The notes beneath the pieces are model-generated. The model saw only the letters and a list, made by a program, of their open reading frames with translations, searched no databases and was not told the DNA's origin. Positions 34,210 to 42,256 of a stretch of 64,000 nucleotides of DNA are shown here, in pieces; position 1 is the stretch's first letter; each line of letters begins with the position of its first letter. Position numbers and translations under genes: made by a program. The DNA lies in NCBI GenBank assembly GCA_946184615.1, contig CAMHFN010000008.1, positions 23,148-87,147 on the forward strand, given 5' to 3'. Origin of the DNA: an uncultured Bacteroidales bacterium (GTDB lineage Bacteria > Bacteroidota > Bacteroidia > Bacteroidales > F082).

Positions 34210-37200
34210 ATGTTTTTAATATTCGATACTGAGACCACGGGTCTCCCGAAAAACTATAACGCCCCCTTAACGGATTTCGACAACTGGCCACGGCTGGTAC
34301 AGTTGGCCTGGCAGCTTCATGACGACAAAGGACGCCTCGTGGAAAACCATAACCTCCTCGTCAAACCCGATGGTTTTATCATTCCCATTGAGGTGCAGGT
34401 GGTACACGGAATCTCCACCGAACACGCTACCAAATACGGGCTTCCGCTGCATGAGGTGCTTGATACTTTCCTCAAGTCGGCCGAGAAAGCAAAGTATTTT
34501 GTGGGACACAATATCGATTTTGACCTCAACATCGTTGGTTGTGAGTTCCTTCGTGACTGTGGATCCAATCCACTTCTGGCTTGGCCTCGTGTGGATACCT
34601 GCACCGAAAAAACCGCTGAGTTCTGCAAGCTGCCCGGGGGAAAAGGAGGAAAGTTTAAGCTCCCAAAACTGAACGAGTTCCACGAAATCCTCTTTGGGTC
34701 CAAGTTCGACTCTGCCCATAATGCTTCTGCCGATGTTCAGGCAACCGCCCGCATCTTCCTTGAACTCATCCGCATAGGGGTCCTCGGTAGAAACGAGATG
34801 CCCGAAAGCGAACAGTTCTTTGAAGACTTCCGTGCTGCAAATCCTGATAAGATCCAACCCGCTGATATCGAGATCACCAGTAACTACGATGCAGCCGAAA
34901 TGGAAGCGGAACGCCTCGAAGAATTACGCGAGATGGGGGACTATGTCCCGCAACACTTCACCCATCTCCATGTCCACTCGCATTACTCCATCCTCGACGG
35001 CATGTCGAAAGTGCCAGATCTGGTGGATAAGTGCATCAAAAACGGGATGTATTCCATAGCCCTCACCGATCATGGCAACATGTTCGGCATCAAGGAATTT
35101 GCTGATTATGTCAACAAGGTCAACGGGAAAGTCAAGGACAAGATAAAGGAACAGGAAGCTCTCCTTAAAAAGGAAGAGGCTACAGAAGAAGAGAAGCAAC
35201 AGGCCCAGGCGGAGATCGAAAAGCTGAAGGGTCAATTTTTCAAGCCTATTTATGGCATCGAGACGTATTGTGCACCGGTGAGCATCGACAAACGCGATGG
35301 GCGACAGGACCGGGGCTGGCACCTCATCCTGCTGGCCAAGAACAAACAGGGTTACCACAGCCTCTGCAAGTTAAGCTCCATCGCCTATACCGACGGTTTC
35401 TACTATAATCCTCGTATCGACCACAGCCTGCTTGAGAAATATCACGAGGGGCTCATTTGCTGTTCTGCCTGTCTGGGTGGCGAACTGCCTCAAAAGATCA
35501 TGAATGGCGACATGGTGGGCGCCGGGCAGACCGTCATGTGGTTCAAGAACTTGTTTGGAGATGACTATTATATTGAGTTGCAACGCCATAAGACGGATAA
35601 GCCTGGGGGCGATACCACGGTGTATGAACGTCAGAAAGAGGTAAATAAGGTGCTGCTTGACTTGGCTCGCAAGACCAACACCAAGATCATTGCCACCAAT
35701 GACGTGCATTTTGTGGAAGAGGAACATGCCGAAGCGCATGACCGCCTCATCTGCCTTAGCACGGGAAAGGATCTCGACGACCCATCCCGCATGCACTATA
35801 CCAAGCAAGAATGGCTCAAGACACCGACTGAGATGGGAGCCATTTTCAGCGATATCCCTGAGGCACTTGAAAACACCCAAGAGATTGTCGACAAAGTGGA
35901 GGCCTATAGCATTGACTCCGACCCCATCATGCCTGAATTTCCCATCCCAGAGGACTTCGGTACGGTGGAGTCTTATCGCCAGAAGTTCACGGAAGAGGAT
36001 CTCTTCAATGAATTCACACGTGATGAGCACGGCAAGGTGATCATGAGCCAAGAAGATGCGGAGAAGAAGATCAAAAAACTGGGTGGTTACAACCGTCTCT
36101 ACCGCATCAAGCTGGAGGCGGACTATTTGGCCAAACTCACCTGGGAAGGGGCCAAGATGCGTTATGGCGATCCCCTCACCGACGAGCAGAAGGAACGCAT
36201 TATCTTTGAGCTCCATGTGATGAAGACCATGGGCTTCCCGGGTTACTTCCTGATTGTGAGCGACTACATCCGTGCGGCTCGTGAGGAACTAGGCGTCTCA
36301 GTCGGCCCAGGACGTGGTTCGGCAGCAGGTTCTGTAGTAGCATACTGCCTCAAAATCACCGACCTCGACCCGTTGAAATACGACTTGCTGTTTGAGCGTT
36401 TCCTGAACCCCGACCGTATCTCGTTACCCGATATCGACGTGGACTTTGACGACGACGGAAGAGGCCGTGTGCTCGACTGGATCACCAAGAAATATGGCAA
36501 GGAGAAGGTGGCGCACATCATCACCTACGGTACCATGGCAGCCAAATCGGCTATCCAAGACGTAGGTCGCGTGCAGAAAGTGCCGCTGTCGGAGGTGGCT
36601 CAGATCAAGAGCTTTATTCCTGATCGTGAGTTCGATGAAGCCTCTGTGAAGGCTGTGGAAGGGGAGGTCCCTAAGAAAATACCTAAGGTCAACCTGAAGA
36701 ACTGCTACAAATATGTCAAACCGTTGAAGGATCTCCTTGAAGGCGAAGACCCCAATATTTCAACGATGCTGACCTATGCCTCAGAATTGGAAGGCACAAA
36801 CCGTCAGATCGGTATCCACGCCTGTGGGGTCATCATCGGCGCCTCTGACCTCACCGATGTGGCCCCCGTGGCTACGATCAAAGACAAGGAAACCAATGAA
36901 GATGTCGTGGTCACCCAATACGAAGGTCAAGTCATCGAGAATGTGGGACTTATCAAAATGGACTTTCTGGGACTCAAAACTTTGACGCTCATCAAGGATG
37001 CCTTGAAGAATATCAAGAAGACCCGAGGCATCGACATCGACATCGACCATATCCCTATCGATGACCCGCAGACCTACGCCCTGTATTCCGCGGGCAATAC
37101 CATCGGCACCTTTCAGTTTGAGTCGCCTGGAATGCAGAAATACCTCCGCGAGCTGCAACCTTCGGTCATCGGTGACATCATCGCTATGAACGCCCTCTAC

Positions 37201-38835
37201 CGCCCGGGACCGATGGACAACATTCCTGATTTCATCGCCCGCAAGCAGGGTAGGCAAGAGATCAAGTACGACTTCGCCTGCATGGAGAAATATCTCAAGG
37301 ACACCTACGGCATCTGTGTGTATCAGGAGCAGGTGATGTTGCTCTCGCGTGAGTTGGCGAACTTCACTAGAGGTGAGTCGGATACTTTGCGTAAGGCCAT
37401 GGGTAAGAAGCAACTGGCTAAGATGGAGGAACTCTACGGCAAGTTTATGAAACAAGGTGTGGAGAAACTCACCAAGACCGAAGGGCTGCCTGAAGAGGAG
37501 GTTCGCAAGCGTTTGGAGAAGATTTGGGAAGAATGGAAGAAGTTCGCTTCCTACGCCTTCAACAAATCTCATGCTGCCTGTTATAGCTGGGTTTCCTACC
37601 AAACGGCCTATCTCAAGGCGCACTACCCAGCCGAGTTCATGGCTGCGGTGCTCAACAACGAGTTAGGCGACATCAAACAGGTGACCTTCATGATGGAGGA
37701 GTGCAAACGGATGCGCCTCGAAGTGCTTGGCCCTGACGTGAACGAATCGGAATACGAGTTCTCCGTCAACGACAAAGGCCAGATCCGTTTTGGAATGGGT
37801 GGCATCCGTAACGTGGGCGAGGCGGCTATCTCGGGCATCATCGAGGAACGTACTGCCAACGGCAAGTTCAAGGACTTCACTGATTTCCTGTTGCGTTGTG
37901 CCGACAAGGGCGTCAACCGCAGGGCTTTGGAAAGCATGGACACCGCAGGGTGTTTTGACTCGTTCCCCAATTTCCATCGGGCCATGCTGTTCTACATGCC
38001 TATGAACGACTCGGTGCCTTTCAGCGAAAGGGCCTTGCGCATGGTGGCCTCCTATAACGAACGCAAGAACTCTGCCCAGATGGACCTCTTTGGAATGGGA
38101 GGCTCTGATGGAGCGGTCGAGGCACTCACCTTGCCGCTGCCTGACTGCGAACGCTGGTCGAAACTCAAGGAATTGCAAATGGAACTCGAAAGTATCGGCT
38201 TTTACATCAGTTCGCATCCCATGGACTCGTTCAAGATTCCCCTGAAATTCTTCACCAACACCACCGTGGAAGCCATGAAGACGGCCATGACCAATCCGGA
38301 GAAATACAACGGTTTCTCGGTGAGGCTCGGAGGACAGATCACCAAGGCTGAACATGCGGTTTCCAAAAACAATGTGCCTTACGGTCGCTTTACCATCGAA
38401 GATAAGACAGGGGCGTTTACCTTTGGCCTCTTCAAAGAGAATTATTTGAATTTCAAGAATTTGCTTGTTGAAGGCCAATTTGTATTGGTGATTGGCACTT
38501 TGTCGGCTCCGTTTTGGAAAGGCAAGGAGCCCGATGCAGTCCCCAAAGACCTGGAACTGCGTGTCAGTGAGGTGCGGCTGCTCGACTCCCTGCTTGAGAA
38601 TACGGGCAAACGGGTCGTCTTCAAATTGGATGTGGCTCAGATGAACGCCGAAGCCATCGAATCCTTTATTAAGATCATCAAGGAACACCCTGGGAAACAA
38701 TCGTATGGCGTGCATCTTTATGACTCCCTGACGAACATGGCCTGCAATATGACTCCATTCAGCGGCAGTATCAACGCTCATGATGTGTTGCCCATCGTTG
38801 ACGGTTTGCAATATGCCGACTTCGACTTGAAATAA
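34210..38835 (+). CDS. dnaE: DNA polymerase III alpha subunit with N-terminal exonuclease domain
   Basis: 1541 residues. Residues 1-190 form a DEDDh exonuclease (FDTETTG, GHNIDFD, HNASADVQA). Then PHP (HLHVHSHYS at ~252, LTDHGNM), the polymerase palm (GPGRGSAAGS ~698; catalytic aspartates PDIDVDFDDDGR ~740), fingers/beta-binding and a C-terminal OB-fold. This is the main replicative polymerase. The cis-fused exonuclease differs from the E. coli layout, where proofreading is the separate DnaQ; the same arrangement is known in other Bacteroidota as far as I recall. Confidence 0.96.
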   Translation: MFLIFDTETTGLPKNYNAPLTDFDNWPRLVQLAWQLHDDKGRLVENHNLLVKPDGFIIPIEVQVVHGISTEHATKYGLPLHEVLDTFLKSAEKAKYFVGHNIDFDLNIVGCEFLRDCGSNPLLAWPRVDTCTEKTAEFCKLPGGKGGKFKLPKLNEFHEILFGSKFDSAHNASADVQATARIFLELIRIGVLGRNEMPESEQFFEDFRAANPDKIQPADIEITSNYDAAEMEAERLEELREMGDYVPQHFTHLHVHSHYSILDGMSKVPDLVDKCIKNGMYSIALTDHGNMFGIKEFADYVNKVNGKVKDKIKEQEALLKKEEATEEEKQQAQAEIEKLKGQFFKPIYGIETYCAPVSIDKRDGRQDRGWHLILLAKNKQGYHSLCKLSSIAYTDGFYYNPRIDHSLLEKYHEGLICCSACLGGELPQKIMNGDMVGAGQTVMWFKNLFGDDYYIELQRHKTDKPGGDTTVYERQKEVNKVLLDLARKTNTKIIATNDVHFVEEEHAEAHDRLICLSTGKDLDDPSRMHYTKQEWLKTPTEMGAIFSDIPEALENTQEIVDKVEAYSIDSDPIMPEFPIPEDFGTVESYRQKFTEEDLFNEFTRDEHGKVIMSQEDAEKKIKKLGGYNRLYRIKLEADYLAKLTWEGAKMRYGDPLTDEQKERIIFELHVMKTMGFPGYFLIVSDYIRAAREELGVSVGPGRGSAAGSVVAYCLKITDLDPLKYDLLFERFLNPDRISLPDIDVDFDDDGRGRVLDWITKKYGKEKVAHIITYGTMAAKSAIQDVGRVQKVPLSEVAQIKSFIPDREFDEASVKAVEGEVPKKIPKVNLKNCYKYVKPLKDLLEGEDPNISTMLTYASELEGTNRQIGIHACGVIIGASDLTDVAPVATIKDKETNEDVVVTQYEGQVIENVGLIKMDFLGLKTLTLIKDALKNIKKTRGIDIDIDHIPIDDPQTYALYSAGNTIGTFQFESPGMQKYLRELQPSVIGDIIAMNALYRPGPMDNIPDFIARKQGRQEIKYDFACMEKYLKDTYGICVYQEQVMLLSRELANFTRGESDTLRKAMGKKQLAKMEELYGKFMKQGVEKLTKTEGLPEEEVRKRLEKIWEEWKKFASYAFNKSHAACYSWVSYQTAYLKAHYPAEFMAAVLNNELGDIKQVTFMMEECKRMRLEVLGPDVNESEYEFSVNDKGQIRFGMGGIRNVGEAAISGIIEERTANGKFKDFTDFLLRCADKGVNRRALESMDTAGCFDSFPNFHRAMLFYMPMNDSVPFSERALRMVASYNERKNSAQMDLFGMGGSDGAVEALTLPLPDCERWSKLKELQMELESIGFYISSHPMDSFKIPLKFFTNTTVEAMKTAMTNPEKYNGFSVRLGGQITKAEHAVSKNNVPYGRFTIEDKTGAFTFGLFKENYLNFKNLLVEGQFVLVIGTLSAPFWKGKEPDAVPKDLELRVSEVRLLDSLLENTGKRVVFKLDVAQMNAEAIESFIKIIKEHPGKQSYGVHLYDSLTNMACNMTPFSGSINAHDVLPIVDGLQYADFDLK

Positions 38836-38859
38836 TCTATGGGTATCAAAAAAAATATT

Positions 38860-38867
38860 TATTTTTG
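38860..38867 (+). promoter_or_regulatory. -7 box for trxA
   Basis: TATTTTTG, 28 bp before the thioredoxin ATG. Confidence 0.6.
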
Positions 38868-38895
38868 CATCTCAATGTCTGAACTTTAAAAACAA

Positions 38896-39216
38896 ATGAA
38901 TATGATCGAATTAACAAACGAAATTTTCGAAGAAACCGTTTTGAAATCGGAACTTCCTGTATTGGTAGACTTTTCTGCTACTTGGTGCGGCCCCTGCAAA
39001 AAGGTGGCTCCCATCGTCGAGAAAATTGGTGAAGACTACGCTGGTAAGGTCGTAGTGGTGAAATGCGATGTGGAAGAGTGTGAAGAGGTGGCTCGTCGCT
39101 ATGGCATCATGAACATCCCTACTGTGCTTTATTTCAAGAACGGTGAGGTCGTCGACAAGAACGTCGGTGCCGCCCCAGAGAAGGTTTTCATTGAGAAACT
39201 TGAAAAGTTGCTGTAA
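38896..39216 (+). CDS. trxA: Thioredoxin
   Basis: 106 residues with the redox motif WCGPC in VDFSATWCGPCKKVAPIVEKI, and the cis-proline in MNIPTVLYFKNGE. No signal peptide, so cytosolic. Reduces disulfides in ribonucleotide reductase, peroxiredoxins and others. A DUF58 gene follows 11 bp later. Confidence 0.97.
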   Translation: MNMIELTNEIFEETVLKSELPVLVDFSATWCGPCKKVAPIVEKIGEDYAGKVVVVKCDVEECEEVARRYGIMNIPTVLYFKNGEVVDKNVGAAPEKVFIEKLEKLL

Positions 39217-39227
39217 ATTCAACAACT

Positions 39228-40163
39228 TTGGACTTTAGCATTGATAGGAATCGGCTTGCCCAATTCGGGAGCCTTGAGTTTTTAGCGCGACAGATTGTGG
39301 AGGGGTTCATCACAGGCCTCCACAAGAGTCCGTTTCATGGCTTCTCGGTAGAGTTTGCAGAGCATCGTCTCTACAACACGGGCGAACCGATTCGTCATAT
39401 TGACTGGAAACTATACGGTCGTACGGAGAAGCTCTTCGTGAAGCGTTATGAGGAGGAAACCAACTTGCGTTGCCAGCTAGTCATCGACAAAAGTTCCAGC
39501 ATGTGTTTTCCGGTGCGAAACAGCATTGATTTTGAGCATCCCAACAAGTTGTTTTTCAGCGTTTATGCCGCTGCCTCTCTGATGGAACTGATGCGTCGTC
39601 AGCGTGATGCCGTGGGATTGGATTTGTTTGACGAAACCATCGCTTTCCATGAGCCTGCCAAGATGTCAGCAGTGCATAACAAGTTGATTTATACCGAACT
39701 GGAGAAGCTTATCGATACCTATAATAAGGATCAAAAGAAAACCACTTCCACCGTCCAATGTCTGCATCAGATTGCCGAGATGACTCACAAACGCAGTCTG
39801 GTGGTGATCTTCACCGACATGCTTGACCATCTTGAGGATTACAACAAACTGTTTGAGGCGTTGGAACACTTGAAATACAACAAACACGAGGTGATCCTGT
39901 TTCACGTCTACGATGGACAGCTGGAACAGAACCTCGACTTTGAAAACCGCCCGTATCGTTTTGTCGATTTGGAGACGGGCGACACCCTTAAACTGAACCC
40001 TGCGGAAATACAGGGGCGTTATCGCCAGCTCATGGAGCAGCGCAAGGCCGACATCCTCAAGCATTGTTACCAGTATCAAATCGATTATGTCGAAGCCGAC
40101 ATCAACAAAGACTACAGCCAGATACTGACGAGTTACCTCATCAAGCGGTCCAAACTTTATTGA
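39228..40163 (+). CDS. DUF58 protein with vWA-like domain
   Basis: 311 residues from a TTG; upstream in-frame codons reach a stop without an ATG. DUF58 block: GEPIRHIDWKLYGRTEKLFVKRYEEE. A vWA-like fold follows with a MIDAS-type DKSSS. Such proteins usually partner a MoxR AAA ATPase and a batch of vWA membrane proteins (Bat genes); none is adjacent here. The neighbour is trxA upstream. Confidence 0.85.
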   Translation: MDFSIDRNRLAQFGSLEFLARQIVEGFITGLHKSPFHGFSVEFAEHRLYNTGEPIRHIDWKLYGRTEKLFVKRYEEETNLRCQLVIDKSSSMCFPVRNSIDFEHPNKLFFSVYAAASLMELMRRQRDAVGLDLFDETIAFHEPAKMSAVHNKLIYTELEKLIDTYNKDQKKTTSTVQCLHQIAEMTHKRSLVVIFTDMLDHLEDYNKLFEALEHLKYNKHEVILFHVYDGQLEQNLDFENRPYRFVDLETGDTLKLNPAEIQGRYRQLMEQRKADILKHCYQYQIDYVEADINKDYSQILTSYLIKRSKLY

Positions 40164-40172
40164 GGAATTCGG

Positions 40173-40982
40173 TCAAAGATTCAGCTTCAACTGTATTTCT
40201 TCCACCTTTCGTTGTAGCTCTTGCACGGTCTGTGCCAGTTGTTCCTCCCTAAATCTGTTCTCTTGGCGTTCAGGCATTTGGGCACTGATGTAGTGTACAA
40301 ACTGCCATACCTCTTTAATATCGGCAGCTGCCAAATCGTAAGGTTTATACAAGGGGTTGAGCGAGCTGAGGGTGATCCGCCCTTCGGCTTCGATTTTGTT
40401 TTCCACGATTTTGAAGACAATACCGTCATCGTGCGTGAGGATGATGTAAGGTCGTCCGGTGCGGATGTAGGTCCAATCAAGCACATATTCGCCGGTCACG
40501 TAGGAGCCGTCGGGAATGGGCAGCATGGAGTCGCCGCTGATCTGGAAAGTGCGGTACTTGCGGTCGCGCGACAGGAAGGGGATTGAGAACGTGGGCAGCA
40601 CCTTGATGTACTCGGGATCAGCAAAGCCTGTGGCATAGCCCGCCTTGGCGCGTTCAGTGACCAGTTCGATGTTCTCCACATTGTCGGGCGTGACGGTGGT
40701 AGCCAGCACGCGCAGGTTGCTCCCCTTCAAATAAGGATCGAAACCCCGTTCCAGCTGCGAGAGCTGCCCCTCGCTGAGTTGGCTTAGGTCGACCTTCACC
40801 AAAGTGTCGATGGCAATGCCGAAATATTTGGAGAAAGCCACCAAGGCCTCAAGGTTGGGCTCGGAGACCTCGTTTTCGTAACCGCTTAGGGTGGAACGCT
40901 TCATATCCAGGGAGAAAGCTACATCGTCCTGCGTGCGGCCACGATGCTTGCGCAAAAATTTGATGTTCGAACTGAAATACAT
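40173..40982 (-). CDS. XRE repressor with S24 self-cleavage domain
   Basis: 269 residues. N-terminal HTH (IKFLRKHRGRTQDDVAFSLDMKRSTLSGYENEVSEPN), then an S24 LexA/CI-type domain with an A-G cleavage site (ERAKAGYATGF), nucleophile in SGDSMLPIPDGS, and general base lysine in GIVFKIVENK. A C-terminal coiled coil follows (EEQLAQTVQELQRKVEEIQLKL), which may aid dimerisation. RecA filaments would be expected to trigger its autocleavage. It is divergent from dinB, so it is probably the repressor of that cassette. This is inference from position and domain order. Confidence 0.85.
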   Translation of the reverse strand: MYFSSNIKFLRKHRGRTQDDVAFSLDMKRSTLSGYENEVSEPNLEALVAFSKYFGIAIDTLVKVDLSQLSEGQLSQLERGFDPYLKGSNLRVLATTVTPDNVENIELVTERAKAGYATGFADPEYIKVLPTFSIPFLSRDRKYRTFQISGDSMLPIPDGSYVTGEYVLDWTYIRTGRPYIILTHDDGIVFKIVENKIEAEGRITLSSLNPLYKPYDLAAADIKEVWQFVHYISAQMPERQENRFREEQLAQTVQELQRKVEEIQLKLNL

Positions 40983-41077
40983 TTTTTAAGAATTTAGAAG
41001 AAAGAAGTAAGAAGATTTTGTTGCGGATTTAAAAAGTATGATTAAATTTACGTCGTTGATTTTGATTAAAAACTCGT

Positions 41078-41107
41078 CAAAGATACAACGAATTTTTGAA
41101 TTGTCAA
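41078..41107 (-). promoter_or_regulatory. Promoter of the S24 repressor, overlapping the dinB upstream region
   Basis: Minus strand TTG at 41105-41107, 19-bp spacer, TATCTTTG at 41078-41085. The dinB start is only 19 bp away at 41126, so a repressor bound here could control both directions. Confidence 0.6.
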
Positions 41108-41125
41108 GTGTTAAGGAGAAAAAAA

Positions 41126-42256
41126 ATGGAACGAACTGTGTTGCATTTGGATTTGGACACCTTTTTCGTGTCGGTGGAACGGCTCTTGCATCCTGAGCTA
41201 GAGGGCCGTCCGGTGGTGGTGGGTGGTATGGGTGACCGAGGGGTGGTGTCGACGTGCAGCTATGAGGCGCGTCGCTTCGGGGTACATTCGGCCATGCCGA
41301 TGCGTATGGCCCGGCAATTGTGTGCACAGGCAGTGTTCATCCGTGGCGACATGGAACTCTACAGCCGCTATTCACGTCTGGTGACGGACATCATCGCCGA
41401 TGCGGCACCCGTGTACGAGAAGATGTCGATCGATGAGCATTACCTCGACCTGACGGGCATGGACCGCTTCCACGACTGCCAGCTGTGGTCGCATGAGCTG
41501 CGGCAACGGATCATCCACGAGTCGGGACTGCCAATCTCATTCGGCTTGTCAGAAAACAAGACGGTGGCCAAGATCGCTACGGGCGAAGCCAAGCCCAATG
41601 GCGAGAAGCAAGTACCCATACCTTATATCAACAGTTTCCTCGACCCGCTTTCAATCCAGAAAATCCCCATGGTGGGGGCGAAGACCTATACCTTGCTGAG
41701 TTCCATGGGGGTGGAACTCATTGGTACGCTGCGCCGGATACCGCCGCAGGCCATGGAACAGGTGTTGGGCAAGCATGGCATCGACATCTGGAAGAAAGCC
41801 AACGGGCACGACAATACACCAGTGTGCCCCTATCAAGAACGGAAGTCGATCAGTAAGGAACGCACCTTCGAACAGGATACCATCGATGTGACCGCCGTCC
41901 GTCAGTGCCTGTCCCACATGGTGGAGAGTCTGGGTTTCGAGCTGCGCTCGCAACGTAAGTTGGCGGGTTGCGTGACGGTGAAGATCCGCTATTCGAGTTT
42001 CGATACACACGACATGCAGCAGCGCATCCCTTATACGGCCTTCGACCATGTATTGCGCGATGCCGTCAACAGCCTTTTCAATCGGCTCTTCAACCGTCGA
42101 CTGATGATCCGTTTGGTAGGGGTGAGGCTGAGCGAGCTGGTGAGCGGGATGCCCCAACTCAACTTGTTTGACGACAACATCGAGATGACCCAACTCTATG
42201 CCGCGATGGACAAAATCAAAAGACGCTTTGGCGAAAAAGCCATCATGAGATGCTGA
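41126..42256 (+). CDS. dinB: DNA polymerase IV (Y family)
   Basis: 376 residues from MERTVLHLDLD, with a good Shine-Dalgarno AAGGAG 7 bp before it, rare in this window. Catalytic residues in LDLDTFFVSVE and SIDEHYLDL; HhH motif around KIPMVGAKTYTLL; little-finger domain in the C-terminal third. Translesion synthesis. It overlaps the downstream polymerase gene by 7 bp. The terminal LNLFDD resembles a beta-clamp-binding motif. Confidence 0.95.
   Translation: MERTVLHLDLDTFFVSVERLLHPELEGRPVVVGGMGDRGVVSTCSYEARRFGVHSAMPMRMARQLCAQAVFIRGDMELYSRYSRLVTDIIADAAPVYEKMSIDEHYLDLTGMDRFHDCQLWSHELRQRIIHESGLPISFGLSENKTVAKIATGEAKPNGEKQVPIPYINSFLDPLSIQKIPMVGAKTYTLLSSMGVELIGTLRRIPPQAMEQVLGKHGIDIWKKANGHDNTPVCPYQERKSISKERTFEQDTIDVTAVRQCLSHMVESLGFELRSQRKLAGCVTVKIRYSSFDTHDMQQRIPYTAFDHVLRDAVNSLFNRLFNRRLMIRLVGVRLSELVSGMPQLNLFDDNIEMTQLYAAMDKIKRRFGEKAIMRC

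Noticed and set aside
37663-38811. Long minus-strand ORF (382 aa)
   Set aside because: Lies antisense inside dnaE and shows no family motif; a shadow of codon bias.
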